From contig RHDP01000001.1 in NCBI GenBank assembly GCA_003725745.1, positions 5,249,501 through 5,313,500 of the forward strand: DNA of 64,000 nucleotides, given 5' to 3'. Shown one piece after another: positions 41,811-49,719 of this stretch. The position numbers were made by a program, and so were the translations under genes. This DNA comes from Streptomyces sp. I6. Its GTDB lineage: Bacteria > Actinomycetota > Actinomycetes > Streptomycetales > Streptomycetaceae. The notes below the pieces were generated by a model that saw only the letters and a program-made list of their open reading frames with translations, made no database searches and was not told where the DNA came from. The stretch's first letter is position 1. Every line of letters begins with the position of its first letter.

Positions 41811-43210
41811 CCGACGCTGCCGTGACCATGGACCTCCATCCGCAGCCGCAACCCGGCGAGGCCAAGCCCTGGGCCTTTCCCGCCCCCGTGCGCGGCACGC
41901 TGGGCAACGGGTTGACCGTGCTGCGCTGCAACCGCCCCGGCCAGCAGGTCGTGGCCGTGGAGATCTTCCTCGACGCGCCGCTGGACGCCGAGCCCGAGGG
42001 CCTGGACGGCGTCGCCACGATCATGGCCCGGGCGCTGTCCGAGGGCACCGACAAGCATTCGGCGGAGGAGTTCGCGGCCGAACTGGAGCGCTGCGGCGCC
42101 ACGCTCGACTCCCACGCCGACCACCCCGGGGTCCGGCTCTCCCTGGAGGTGCCTGTCTCGCGGCTGCCCAAGGCCCTCGGCCTGCTCGCCGAGGCGCTGC
42201 GCGCCCCGCTGTTCGCCGACGGCGAGGTCGAGCGGCTCGTCCGCAACCGGCTGGACGAGATCCCGCACGAGACGGCGAACCCGGCCCGCCGGGCCGCCAA
42301 GGAGCTCTCCCGGCAGCTCTTCCCGGCGTCCTCCCGGATGTCCCGTCCGCGGCAGGGCACGGAGGCGACCGTCGAGCGCATCGACTCGGCCGCGGTCCGC
42401 GCCTTCTACGAGGCGCACATCCGGCCTGCCGCGGCCACGGCCGTGGTCGTCGGCGACCTGGAGGGCGTGGATCTCGACGCCGTACTGGCCGACACGCTCG
42501 GCGCCTGGACGGGCGACTCGGCCGAGAGCCGCCCGATGCCGCCGATCACCGCCGACGACACGGGCCGCGTCGTCATCGTGGACCGCCCCGGCGCCGTGCA
42601 GACCCAGTTGCTGATCGGGCGGATCGGGCCCGACCGCCACGACCGGGTCTGGCCCGCCCAGGTCCTGGGCACCTACTGCCTCGGCGGCACGCTCACCTCC
42701 CGCCTGGACCGCGTCCTGCGAGAGGAGAAGGGCTACACCTACGGCGTACGGGCCTTCGGCCAGGTCCTGCGCTCCGACGCCCCGGCGGCCCCGGGCGGGG
42801 CCGCCGGCGCCTCCATGCTTGCCATCAGCGGGTCGGTCGACACCCCGCACACCGGTCCCGCGCTCGATGACCTGTTCACGGTGCTGCGCACCCTCGCCTC
42901 CGAGGGCCTGACGGACGCGGAGCGCGATGTCGCGGTGCAGAACCTCGTGGGCGTGGCCCCGCTGAAGTACGAGACGGCCGCCTCCGTGGCCGGCACGCTG
43001 GCCGACCAGGTCGAGCAGGGCCTCCCGGACGACTACCAGGCCCGGTTGTACGCACGGCTGGCCGGCACCGGCACGGTGGAGGCGACGGCCGCGGTGGTCA
43101 GCGCCTTCCCCGTGGACCGGCTCGTGACGGTCCTCGTCGGGGACGCGTCCGAGATCGAGGAGTCCGTGAGGGCCCTCGGGATCGGTGAAGTGACCGTTGT
43201 CACCGGCTGA
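41807..43210 (+). CDS. M16-family peptidase partner lacking the zinc motif
   Basis: This 467-residue M16 protein has the domain fold but no HxxEH: the equivalent position reads 'MARALSEGTDKHSAEEFAAE'. It keeps the substrate-binding Arg/Tyr pair in the C-terminal half ('LREEKGYTYGVRAF'). M16B peptidases in bacteria often pair one zinc subunit with one substrate-binding subunit, and the GTGA overlap with the preceding catalytic gene fits that. A 30-bp perfect hairpin follows the stop. The natural substrate is unknown. Confidence 0.9.
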   Translation: MTDAAVTMDLHPQPQPGEAKPWAFPAPVRGTLGNGLTVLRCNRPGQQVVAVEIFLDAPLDAEPEGLDGVATIMARALSEGTDKHSAEEFAAELERCGATLDSHADHPGVRLSLEVPVSRLPKALGLLAEALRAPLFADGEVERLVRNRLDEIPHETANPARRAAKELSRQLFPASSRMSRPRQGTEATVERIDSAAVRAFYEAHIRPAAATAVVVGDLEGVDLDAVLADTLGAWTGDSAESRPMPPITADDTGRVVIVDRPGAVQTQLLIGRIGPDRHDRVWPAQVLGTYCLGGTLTSRLDRVLREEKGYTYGVRAFGQVLRSDAPAAPGGAAGASMLAISGSVDTPHTGPALDDLFTVLRTLASEGLTDAERDVAVQNLVGVAPLKYETAASVAGTLADQVEQGLPDDYQARLYARLAGTGTVEATAAVVSAFPVDRLVTVLVGDASEIEESVRALGIGEVTVVTG

Positions 43211-43223
43211 TTGACCGCCCGGG

Positions 43224-43288
43224 TTCCGGGCAGGGGAAAGGGGCTCCCACGGCACGACGCCGTGGGAGCCCCTTTCCCCTGCCCGGAA
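43224..43288 (+). terminator. 30-bp perfect hairpin terminator
   Basis: 43224-43253 and 43259-43288 are exact reverse complements with a 5-nt ACGAC loop, 14 bp after the M16 stop. It is far longer than a minimal terminator and insulates the next leader. Confidence 0.85.
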
Positions 43289-43365
43289 CAGCTTTCCCCG
43301 TGTCCGGTTTGATGAGGAGAGTCGGTGTCTGCCCTGTGGCGTGCACTACAAATTTCCGTGACCGT

Positions 43366-43395
43366 TTGGTGATTGAACGAAGATCGGCCTAGCGT
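43366..43395 (+). promoter_or_regulatory. Probable promoter of the riboswitch-controlled hydrolase
   Basis: TTGGTG (43366-43371) and TAGCGT (43390-43395) with an 18-bp spacer, in a locally AT-richer stretch about 55 bp before the riboswitch aptamer. Confidence 0.5.
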
Positions 43396-43448
43396 CTTCT
43401 GCGCTGTCCGCCAGTTGCACACGCCGCACCCGCGGCATCGGGCAGCCA

Positions 43449-43590
43449 TCGCCGAGTCCCCGTCCGGCGCGAGCCCGGGGAGCCGGGGACCCATATGTCC
43501 CCCGGGGTGAATCGGGTGCCTTCGCCTTCGTGCGGAGGGGCCCGTAGGAGACCTTCCTGCTCCGAACCCGTCAGCTAACCCGGTAGGCGA
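43449..43590 (+). promoter_or_regulatory. ydaO-type c-di-AMP riboswitch
   Basis: The leader of the M23 gene contains the ydaO consensus blocks in order: TCGCCGAGTCC at the 5' side, CCGGGGACCC, CCCGGGGTGAATC, then CCGAACCCGTCAGCTAACC and GGTAGGCGA at the 3' side. The first and last blocks pair (TCGCC 43449-43453 with GGCGA 43586-43590) as stem P1. This class binds c-di-AMP and turns genes off. In Streptomyces it controls cell-wall hydrolases such as rpfA. The coding start is 26 bp further on. Confidence 0.92.
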
Positions 43591-43616
43591 GAAGGAAGGA
43601 AAGGATCAGCCACTTC

Positions 43617-44390
43617 ATGGCGTTCACCCGTGCCACCGGGAAGCACCGTGGTCCGAGCCGCCTGTCGCGCAAGCGCGCGGGCGCCGCCTCCGTCGCGGCC
43701 ATCGCCACCACCGGCGTCATCGGTACCCTCGCCTCCCCGGCCCTCGCCGCCGAGGCCGGGGGGCCCGCCCCCGTCGAGGACACCGGACTGACCCAGGCGG
43801 TCGCCGCCGACTCGCTCGCCGAGCAGATCGGCGCCCAGGCCGATGCCCAGCAGCAGGAAGCCGCCCTGGCCGCGGCCCAGGAGAAGGCCGAGGCCGAGGC
43901 CAAGCGCAGGGCCGAGCTCCGGGTGAAGGCCGCGCGTGACGCCGCGGAGCGCGCCGCCCGGGAGGCCGAGCGCAAGCGCCTGACGACCTACACGCTTCCG
44001 GTCGCCGGTTCCTATGTGAGCACCGCCTACCGCGCCGGAAGCGGTCTGTGGTCCTCCGGCAGTCACACCGGCGTCGACTTCCACGCCGCCTCCGGCACCA
44101 AGGTCGTCGCGGTCGGCATGGGCACCGTCGTGGAGGCCGGCTGGGGCGGTGCCTACGGCAACAACGTCGTGATCCGCATGCACGACGGCACGTACACCCA
44201 GTACGGCCACCTGTCCTCGGTCAGTGTCTCGGCCGGCCAGCAGGTCACCCCGGGCCAGCAGATCGGCCTCGCCGGATCGACCGGGAACTCGACCGGCCCC
44301 CACCTCCACTTCGAGGCCCGCACCGGACAGGACTACGGTTCGGACATCGACCCGATCGCGTACCTCCGCTCGCACGGCGTCCGCGTCTGA
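43617..44390 (+). CDS. Secreted M23 cell-wall endopeptidase
   Basis: M23 (LytM) endopeptidases cut peptide cross-links in peptidoglycan. The 257-residue protein has a twin-basic signal region ('RLSRKRAGAASVAAIATT', cleavage near 'ALAAEA'), an Ala/Glu/Lys-rich coiled coil (about residues 65-122) and the LytM domain. The zinc ligands are in 'SGSHTGVDFHA' (HxxxD) and 'GPHLHFEAR' (HxH). It is exported and anchored only through binding. ATG 43617 follows the c-di-AMP riboswitch. It is probably the orthologue of the S. coelicolor hydrolase I remember as SwlA. Its riboswitch links wall remodelling to c-di-AMP. Confidence 0.93.
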   Translation: MAFTRATGKHRGPSRLSRKRAGAASVAAIATTGVIGTLASPALAAEAGGPAPVEDTGLTQAVAADSLAEQIGAQADAQQQEAALAAAQEKAEAEAKRRAELRVKAARDAAERAAREAERKRLTTYTLPVAGSYVSTAYRAGSGLWSSGSHTGVDFHAASGTKVVAVGMGTVVEAGWGGAYGNNVVIRMHDGTYTQYGHLSSVSVSAGQQVTPGQQIGLAGSTGNSTGPHLHFEARTGQDYGSDIDPIAYLRSHGVRV

Positions 44391-44411
44391 CGCGCGCACC
44401 GGTCCCACGAG

Positions 44412-44440
44412 GCCCCGGCTCCTCCATGAGCCGGGGCTTT
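44412..44440 (+). terminator. Terminator of the M23 gene
   Basis: A 10-bp stem GCCCCGGCTC with GAGCCGGGGC (44412-44421, 44428-44437) followed by TTT, 22 bp after the stop. Confidence 0.8.
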
Positions 44441-44568
44441 CGGCGTATTCAGGCCAAAAGATATCCATGGATTACGATGGGTCTTCGGAAATTCAGGCCA
44501 CCTGCCATAGAGTCGCCAAACAGGCGTCGCTCGACGGGGTTTCGCGGCGATTAAAGCGGAGGTTCGGT

Positions 44569-45246
44569 ATGCGCGTTCCCGCACGCTCGGTATGCACGGC
44601 GATCCGCGACGACATCGTCTCCGGTGTGTTCGAGCGCGGCAGCCGGCTCACCGAGGACCAGCTGGCGCGCCGCTACGGCGTCTCGCGCGTCCCGGTCCGT
44701 GAGGCGTTGCGCACCCTCCAGTCGGAGGGGTTCGTCGTCACCCGCCGCCACGCCGGCGCGTGTGTGGCCGAGCCCACCGAGCAGGAGGCCGCCGACCTGC
44801 TGGAGATCCGGCTGCTGCTGGAGCCCCTCGGTGCCGCACGGGCTGCCCAGCGGCGGACCGAGGCGCACCTCAAGGTGCTGCGCGGACTGGTCCGGCTCGG
44901 TCAGGACCGGGCGCGGCGCGGTCAGGGCGAGGATCTGCGGTCGCTCGGCGCCTGGTTCCACGAGACCCTGGCGCGGGCGTGCGGGAGTCCGGGTCTCACC
45001 GCGCTGCTGACCCAGCTCCGTCACAAGATTGCGTGGATGTACGCGGTCGAGCAGCCGGCCCGCCCGGTCGAGGCATGGGCCGAGCACGGCGCGATCGTGG
45101 ACGCGGTGGCCCGCGGGGACGCGGAGCGGGCCCGCGCGCTCACCGCCCTGCACGCCGAGCGCACGACGGGTGCGCACCGGCTTCGGATCCCTGCGGCCGT
45201 GAGGACCTCGCAACACTCCGTAAACACGGCGGGCGGCCGCATTTAA
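44569..45246 (+). CDS. GntR/FadR-family transcriptional regulator
   Basis: The 225-residue protein has a GntR winged helix ('LTEDQLARRYGVSRVPVREA', 'LQSEGFVVTRRHAGACV') and an FCD helical domain ('LEIRLLLEPLGAARAAQR', 'WFHETLARACGSP', 'WAEHGAIVDAVARGD'). FCD regulators usually bind small organic acids. ATG 44569 has GGAGG seven bases upstream. It faces ptsH convergently, with a hairpin between. The leader (about 44441-44568) is AT-richer than average. No target can be named. Confidence 0.88.
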   Translation: MRVPARSVCTAIRDDIVSGVFERGSRLTEDQLARRYGVSRVPVREALRTLQSEGFVVTRRHAGACVAEPTEQEAADLLEIRLLLEPLGAARAAQRRTEAHLKVLRGLVRLGQDRARRGQGEDLRSLGAWFHETLARACGSPGLTALLTQLRHKIAWMYAVEQPARPVEAWAEHGAIVDAVARGDAERARALTALHAERTTGAHRLRIPAAVRTSQHSVNTAGGRI

Positions 45247-45336
45247 CACACGCGCCGTATACAAAGAAGCAACGGGAAGTCCGAGATTCTTTCCGGCTGC
45301 CCGGAACGTAATTCCGGCGAGGGTCTGGAAAGGCGT

Positions 45337-45375
45337 GCGGGCCGCGGTCCCGGAAAATCCGGCGCCGCGGCCCGC
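45337..45375. terminator. Terminator between the GntR gene and ptsH
   Basis: An 11-bp stem GCGGGCCGCGG with CCGCGGCCCGC (45337-45347, 45365-45375), with an inner CCGG/CCGG pair, between the convergent genes. Confidence 0.75.
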
Positions 45376-45394
45376 GTTTATGGATTCGCTGTGC

Positions 45395-45676
45395 TCAGAC
45401 GGTTTCGGGAAGTTCCTCGAGGCCCTCGGCGACCAGTTTCGCCAGACGCTCCAGTGCCGCCTCCGCGCCCTCCGCGTCCGACGCGAGCACGATCTCCTCA
45501 CCGCCCTGTGCGCCGAGGCCGAGCACCGCGAGCATCGACGCGGCGTTGACCGGGGTGCCGCCGGCCTTGGCGATCGTCACCGGAACGCCGGAAGCCGTGG
45601 CGGCACGGACGAAGATGGACGCGGGGCGGGCGTGCAGGCCCTCGGCCCAGCCGACATTGACGCGGCGCTCAGCCAT
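45395..45676 (-). CDS. ptsH: HPr phosphocarrier protein of the PTS
   Basis: HPr passes phosphate from EI to sugar-specific EIIA proteins. The 93-residue protein has the active His15 in 'EGLHARPAS' and a serine at 47 ('VNAASMLAVLGLG'), the position equivalent to the regulatory Ser46 of Firmicutes. The ATG start 'MAERRVNVGW' is followed by the normal open-faced sandwich sequence. It is transcribed alone and divergent from the PatA-like gene. A short tandem repeat lies just upstream. Confidence 0.95.
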   Translation of the reverse strand: MAERRVNVGWAEGLHARPASIFVRAATASGVPVTIAKAGGTPVNAASMLAVLGLGAQGGEEIVLASDAEGAEAALERLAKLVAEGLEELPETV

Positions 45677-45707
45677 GGTGGTGCCCTTCGGGTCTCGGCG
45701 GGAAGTC

Positions 45708-45752
45708 CGCTGGAAGTTGGCAGGGAATTCGCTGGAGGTCGGCAGGGAGGTT
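45708..45752. repeat. Short tandem repeat upstream of ptsH
   Basis: Two adjacent 22-23-bp units (45708-45729, 45730-45752), both beginning CGCTGGA and containing GGCAGGGA, lie 32-76 bp before the ptsH start codon. Confidence 0.6.
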
Positions 45753-45918
45753 GACGGGGCGGGTGACAGGGAAGCCCCTGGGTTGTCTAGACCAGTCTCT
45801 CATGACGTGCGGAGTGCCGGGCCACCGGCCCCGGCCGGTGCGGGGCCGGGATCGGCCCTCCCAGCCTGCCTCCGCACTCCGGGGAACGCGACCCGTGCCG
45901 GGGCCTTACCCTTGCCCC

Positions 45919-48900
45919 ATGCAGAGCCCGTCGGATCACGCGTATCCCGACCACTGGGAAGCCGACGTGGTGCTGCGCGACGGTGGCACCGCGCACATCA
46001 GGCCCATCACCACCGAGGACGCCGAGCGGCTCGTCAGCTTCTACGAGCAGGTCTCGGACGAGTCCAAGTACTACCGGTTCTTCGCGCCCTACCCGCGGCT
46101 GTCGGCCAAGGACGTGCACCGGTTCACCCACCACGACTACGTGGACCGGGTGGGCCTCGCGGTGACCGTGGGAGGCGAGTTCATCGCGACCGTCCGCTAC
46201 GACCGCATCGACGCCCGGGGCCTGCCGGCCTCCGCCCCCGCCGACGAGGCCGAGGTGGCCTTCCTGGTGCAGGACGCACACCAGGGCCGGGGTGTCGCCT
46301 CCACGCTGCTCGAACACATCGCCGCGGTCGCACGGGAGCGCGGGATCAGGCGGTTCGCGGCGGAGGTGCTGCCCGCCAACAACAAGATGATCAAGGTGTT
46401 CACGGACGCCGGCTACACCCAGCGGCGCAGCTTCGAGGACGGCTCCGTCCACCTCACACTCGACCTCGAGCCGACCGCCCGGTCCCTCGCCGTCCAGCGC
46501 GCCAGGGAACAGCGGGCCGAGGCCCGTTCCGTGCAGCGGCTCCTGGCTCCTCGCTCGGTCGCGGTGGTCGGCGCGGGGCGTGCACCCGGCGGGGTGGGGC
46601 GAGCGGTGCTGCGCAACCTCCTCGACGCGGGCTACACCGGGCGTACCTACGCGGTGAACCGCTCCCTCGTCCTCGACATGGACGAGATCGACGGGGTGCC
46701 CGCCTACCGCTCGGTGGGGGAGGTCGTCGCATCGACCGGGGAACCGGTCGACCTCGCGGTCGTGGCCGTCCCCGCCGAACGCGTCCCCGAAGTCGTCGCG
46801 GACTGCGGCGAGCACGGGGTGCAGGGACTCGTGGTGATCGCCGCGGGGTACGCGGAGAGCGGCCCGGAGGGGCTGGAGGGGCAGCGCCGGCTCGTGCGCC
46901 AGGCGCGTGCGCACGGGATGCGGATCATCGGACCGAACGCGTTCGGGATCATCAACACCTCGGCCGGGGCACGGCTCAACGCCTCCCTCGCGCCGGAGTC
47001 CCCCGCCCGCGGCCGTACCGCGCTCTTCACCCAGTCCGGCGCCATCGGCATAGCGCTGCTCAGCGGACTCCACCGCCGGGGCGCGGGACTGTCGTCGTTC
47101 ATCTCCGCGGGCAACCGGGCCGATGTGTCGGGCAACGACTTCCTCCAGTACTGCTACGACGACCCGGACACCGACGTCGTCCTGCTCTACCTCGAATCGA
47201 TCGGCAACCCGCGGAAGTTCACCCGGCTCGCACGGCGCACTGCGGCGGTCAAACCCGTCGTCGTCGTCAAGGGCGCCCGGCACAGCGGCAGCGCTCCGCC
47301 GGGACACGCGGTGCCGTCCACCCGGGTGCCGTACGCGACGGTCTCGGAACTGCTGAGGCAGGCCGGCGTGATCCGAGTCGACACCGTCACCGAACTCGTC
47401 GACGCCGGGGTGCTGCTGGCGAGCCAGCCGCTGCCCGCGGGGCCGCGGGTCGCGATCCTGGGCAACTCGGAGTCCCTGGGCCTGCTGACGTACGACGCCT
47501 GCCTGACGGAGGGGCTGCGCCCGCTGCGGCCGCGCGACCTGACGACGGCCGCGACGCCGGACGACTTCCGCGAGGCACTGGCCGGGGCGCTGCGGGACGA
47601 CGCGTGCGACGCGGTCGTCGTCAACGCGATCCCCTGGGTCGGGGAGAACGGCGTCACCGAGTCCGGTGACGGCGAGGTCCTCGCCGCCGCACTCCTCGCC
47701 GCGACCGCCTCCGCGCCGGCGAAGCCCGTGCTCGTCGTCCACGTCGAACTCGGCGGGCTCGCCGACGCCCTCGCGGCGGCCAGCAGTTCGGCCCCGGCCT
47801 CCCCGCACCGCGGCCCGGGCACCGGGGCGGACCCCGCCCCGGCGTACGCGGGCACCGCGCGGGGTGCGGGGGCGGGCGCCGTGCCGGCGCCGGGGGCCGG
47901 GGCTGCCGCGGCCGGCTTCCCGGCGGTCGCCCGGAACGCGGCCCCCGGTTCCGGCCCACCCTCCCCGGCCGGTTGCGACTCGCCCTCCCCGGCCGGTCCC
48001 GCGGGCGGCTCCGCGGCCGGCTTCCCGGCTGTCGGGCCTGGCGCGCGCGGTGCCACCGCGGTGCCCGCCACCGCAGCACCCGCCACCACGGTGCCCGGAG
48101 GCGCGCAGCCTCCGCCCGGTGCGGGGGCACCGCCGGACGGGCCCGCCGGGCAGGACGCGCCCGCGGCATCCCGCGGAGAAGCCGGCCGCATCCCCGCGTA
48201 CCCCGCCGCCGAACGGGCCGTGCGGGCCCTGGCCGAGGCCGTGAGGTACGCGCAGTGGCGCCGTGACGCGGCGGAGCCGGGCAAGGTGCCGGAGTACGAC
48301 GACATCGACGAGAGCGGTGCCGCCGGACTCATCGCGGGCCTGCTCGACGCCACCCCCGGCGAGTACGGCGTCACCCTGTCCGAGGACGACGCGCGGCGGC
48401 TGCTGGAGCGCTACGGCATCGCCGTCCTTCCCACACTCCCAGCCCCCGACGCGGACACCGCGGCCCGGGCCGCCGCCCGGCTGGGCTACCCGGTCGCCCT
48501 CAAGACCACCGCCCCCCATCTGCGCCACCGCCCCGACCTCGGCGGCGTGCGGCTGGACCTGGCCGACGAACGGCAGGTGCGCCAGGCGTACGCGGAGGTG
48601 ACGGAGCACCTCGGAAAGCCCGAGGAGCTCCGGCCCGTCCTGCAGGCGATGGTCCCGAGAGGAGTGGACACCGTGGTGCGAGCCGCTATCGACCCCGCGG
48701 TGGGCGCCGTGCTGTCCTTCGGGCTCGCGGGCCCCGCCACGGATCTGCTCGGCGACACGGCCCACCGTCTCGTCCCCGCCACCGACCGCGACGCCGCCGG
48801 CCTCATCCGGTCCGTCAGGACCGCCCCCCTCCTCTTCGGCTGGCGCGGTTCCGCGCCCGTCGACACCGCCGCGCTGGAGGAGCTGCTGCTCCGCGTCTCC

Positions 48901-49053
48901 CGCCTGGTCGACGACCACCCGGAGGTCGTCGGCGTCGGGCTCGAACCGGTCGTGGTCGCCCGGCACGGCCTCTCCGTGCTCGGAGCCTCGGTACGGCTCG
49001 CCCCGCCGCCGGCCCGGACCGACCTGGGGCCCAGGACCCTCCCGAGCTACTGA
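45919..49053 (+). CDS. PatA-like protein acetyltransferase: GNAT plus NDP-forming acyl-CoA synthetase domain
   Basis: The 1044-residue protein starts with a GNAT domain (about residues 15-190; 'DAHQGRGVASTLLEHI' binds acetyl-CoA). CoA-binding and ligase domains of the NDP-forming acyl-CoA synthetase type follow ('SVAVVGAGRAPGGVGRAVL', 'IIGPNAFGIIN', 'FTQSGAIGIALLSG'), with an ATP-grasp part at the end ('LKTTAPHLRHRPDLGGV'). This domain order matches Streptomyces PatA, which acetylates lysines of enzymes such as acetyl-CoA synthetase. The usual 'SHTG' active-site loop reads 'GHAVPSTRVP', so ligase activity is doubtful. Residues about 623-758 are a Gly/Ala/Pro-rich insert. ATG 45919 has no strong ribosome site. 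Confidence 0.88.
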   Translation: MQSPSDHAYPDHWEADVVLRDGGTAHIRPITTEDAERLVSFYEQVSDESKYYRFFAPYPRLSAKDVHRFTHHDYVDRVGLAVTVGGEFIATVRYDRIDARGLPASAPADEAEVAFLVQDAHQGRGVASTLLEHIAAVARERGIRRFAAEVLPANNKMIKVFTDAGYTQRRSFEDGSVHLTLDLEPTARSLAVQRAREQRAEARSVQRLLAPRSVAVVGAGRAPGGVGRAVLRNLLDAGYTGRTYAVNRSLVLDMDEIDGVPAYRSVGEVVASTGEPVDLAVVAVPAERVPEVVADCGEHGVQGLVVIAAGYAESGPEGLEGQRRLVRQARAHGMRIIGPNAFGIINTSAGARLNASLAPESPARGRTALFTQSGAIGIALLSGLHRRGAGLSSFISAGNRADVSGNDFLQYCYDDPDTDVVLLYLESIGNPRKFTRLARRTAAVKPVVVVKGARHSGSAPPGHAVPSTRVPYATVSELLRQAGVIRVDTVTELVDAGVLLASQPLPAGPRVAILGNSESLGLLTYDACLTEGLRPLRPRDLTTAATPDDFREALAGALRDDACDAVVVNAIPWVGENGVTESGDGEVLAAALLAATASAPAKPVLVVHVELGGLADALAAASSSAPASPHRGPGTGADPAPAYAGTARGAGAGAVPAPGAGAAAAGFPAVARNAAPGSGPPSPAGCDSPSPAGPAGGSAAGFPAVGPGARGATAVPATAAPATTVPGGAQPPPGAGAPPDGPAGQDAPAASRGEAGRIPAYPAAERAVRALAEAVRYAQWRRDAAEPGKVPEYDDIDESGAAGLIAGLLDATPGEYGVTLSEDDARRLLERYGIAVLPTLPAPDADTAARAAARLGYPVALKTTAPHLRHRPDLGGVRLDLADERQVRQAYAEVTEHLGKPEELRPVLQAMVPRGVDTVVRAAIDPAVGAVLSFGLAGPATDLLGDTAHRLVPATDRDAAGLIRSVRTAPLLFGWRGSAPVDTAALEELLLRVSRLVDDHPEVVGVGLEPVVVARHGLSVLGASVRLAPPPARTDLGPRTLPSY

Positions 49054-49134
49054 ACCCGGCCCGGCCGGCGGGCAGCCGGGGCGGGCGGTCGCGGGGCGCA
49101 CTCCCGGGTCCGCGGGCCCCGTAGGATGGAGCCC

Positions 49135-49719
49135 ATGGCGAAGACCGGTACGACGACCCAGGGGCTGCGCACGGCGATCGAGCGCAGCGGCTACTACCCG
49201 GCTCTCGTGGCCGAAGCGGTGGAGGCGGCGGTGGGGGGCGAGCAGATCTCGTCGTACCTCGTGCACCAGGAGACGACCTTCGACTCCAACGAGGTGCGCC
49301 GCCATGTCACCGTCCTCGTGCTGACCGGCACCCGGTTCATCGTGAGCCACACCGACGAGCAGGCGGCCGACAGCAGCTCCCCGACGCCCTACGCGACGAC
49401 CTCCACCGAGTCGGTGAAGCTTCCGAGGATCTCGTCCGTCGTCGTGAGCCGCGTCGTCGGCAACCCGGAGTCGTACACCCCGGGCACCGTGCCCCGCGAG
49501 GTGGTCCTCACCATCGGCTGGGGCGCGGTGTCCCGGATCGACCTGGAGCCCGCCGCCTGCGGTGACACCAACTGCGAGGCCGACCACGGCTACACCGGCA
49601 GCTCCACGGCCGACGACCTCAGCCTGCGGGTCAGCGAGGCCGGTGACGGCCCGGAGGCGGTCCGCCAGACGCTCGCCTTCGCCCAGGCGCTGTCCGAGGC
49701 CACGGCCGCCACCCGCTGA
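49135..49719 (+). CDS. DUF5998 protein
   Basis: This 194-residue soluble protein belongs to a family typical of actinobacteria, without known function. Its N-terminal part 'LRTAIERSGYYPALVAEAV' is helical, followed by a beta-rich core like a PH-type domain ('HVTVLVLTGTRFIVSHTDE'). A small cysteine motif 'CGDTNCEADHGY' sits near residue 145. Start ATG 49135 ('MAKTGTTTQG') is preferred to ATG 49126 because GGAG lies just upstream. Its TGA overlaps the ATG of the next gene (ATGA), so it is coupled to the phosphodiesterase. Confidence 0.82.
   Translation: MAKTGTTTQGLRTAIERSGYYPALVAEAVEAAVGGEQISSYLVHQETTFDSNEVRRHVTVLVLTGTRFIVSHTDEQAADSSSPTPYATTSTESVKLPRISSVVVSRVVGNPESYTPGTVPREVVLTIGWGAVSRIDLEPAACGDTNCEADHGYTGSSTADDLSLRVSEAGDGPEAVRQTLAFAQALSEATAATR

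Noticed and set aside
45787-49587. Very long open frame (about 1266 codons) on the minus strand
   Set aside because: It is antisense to the PatA-like and DUF5998 genes, has Asp/Gly/Arg-biased composition typical of the antisense frame of GC-rich codons, and shows no known domain.
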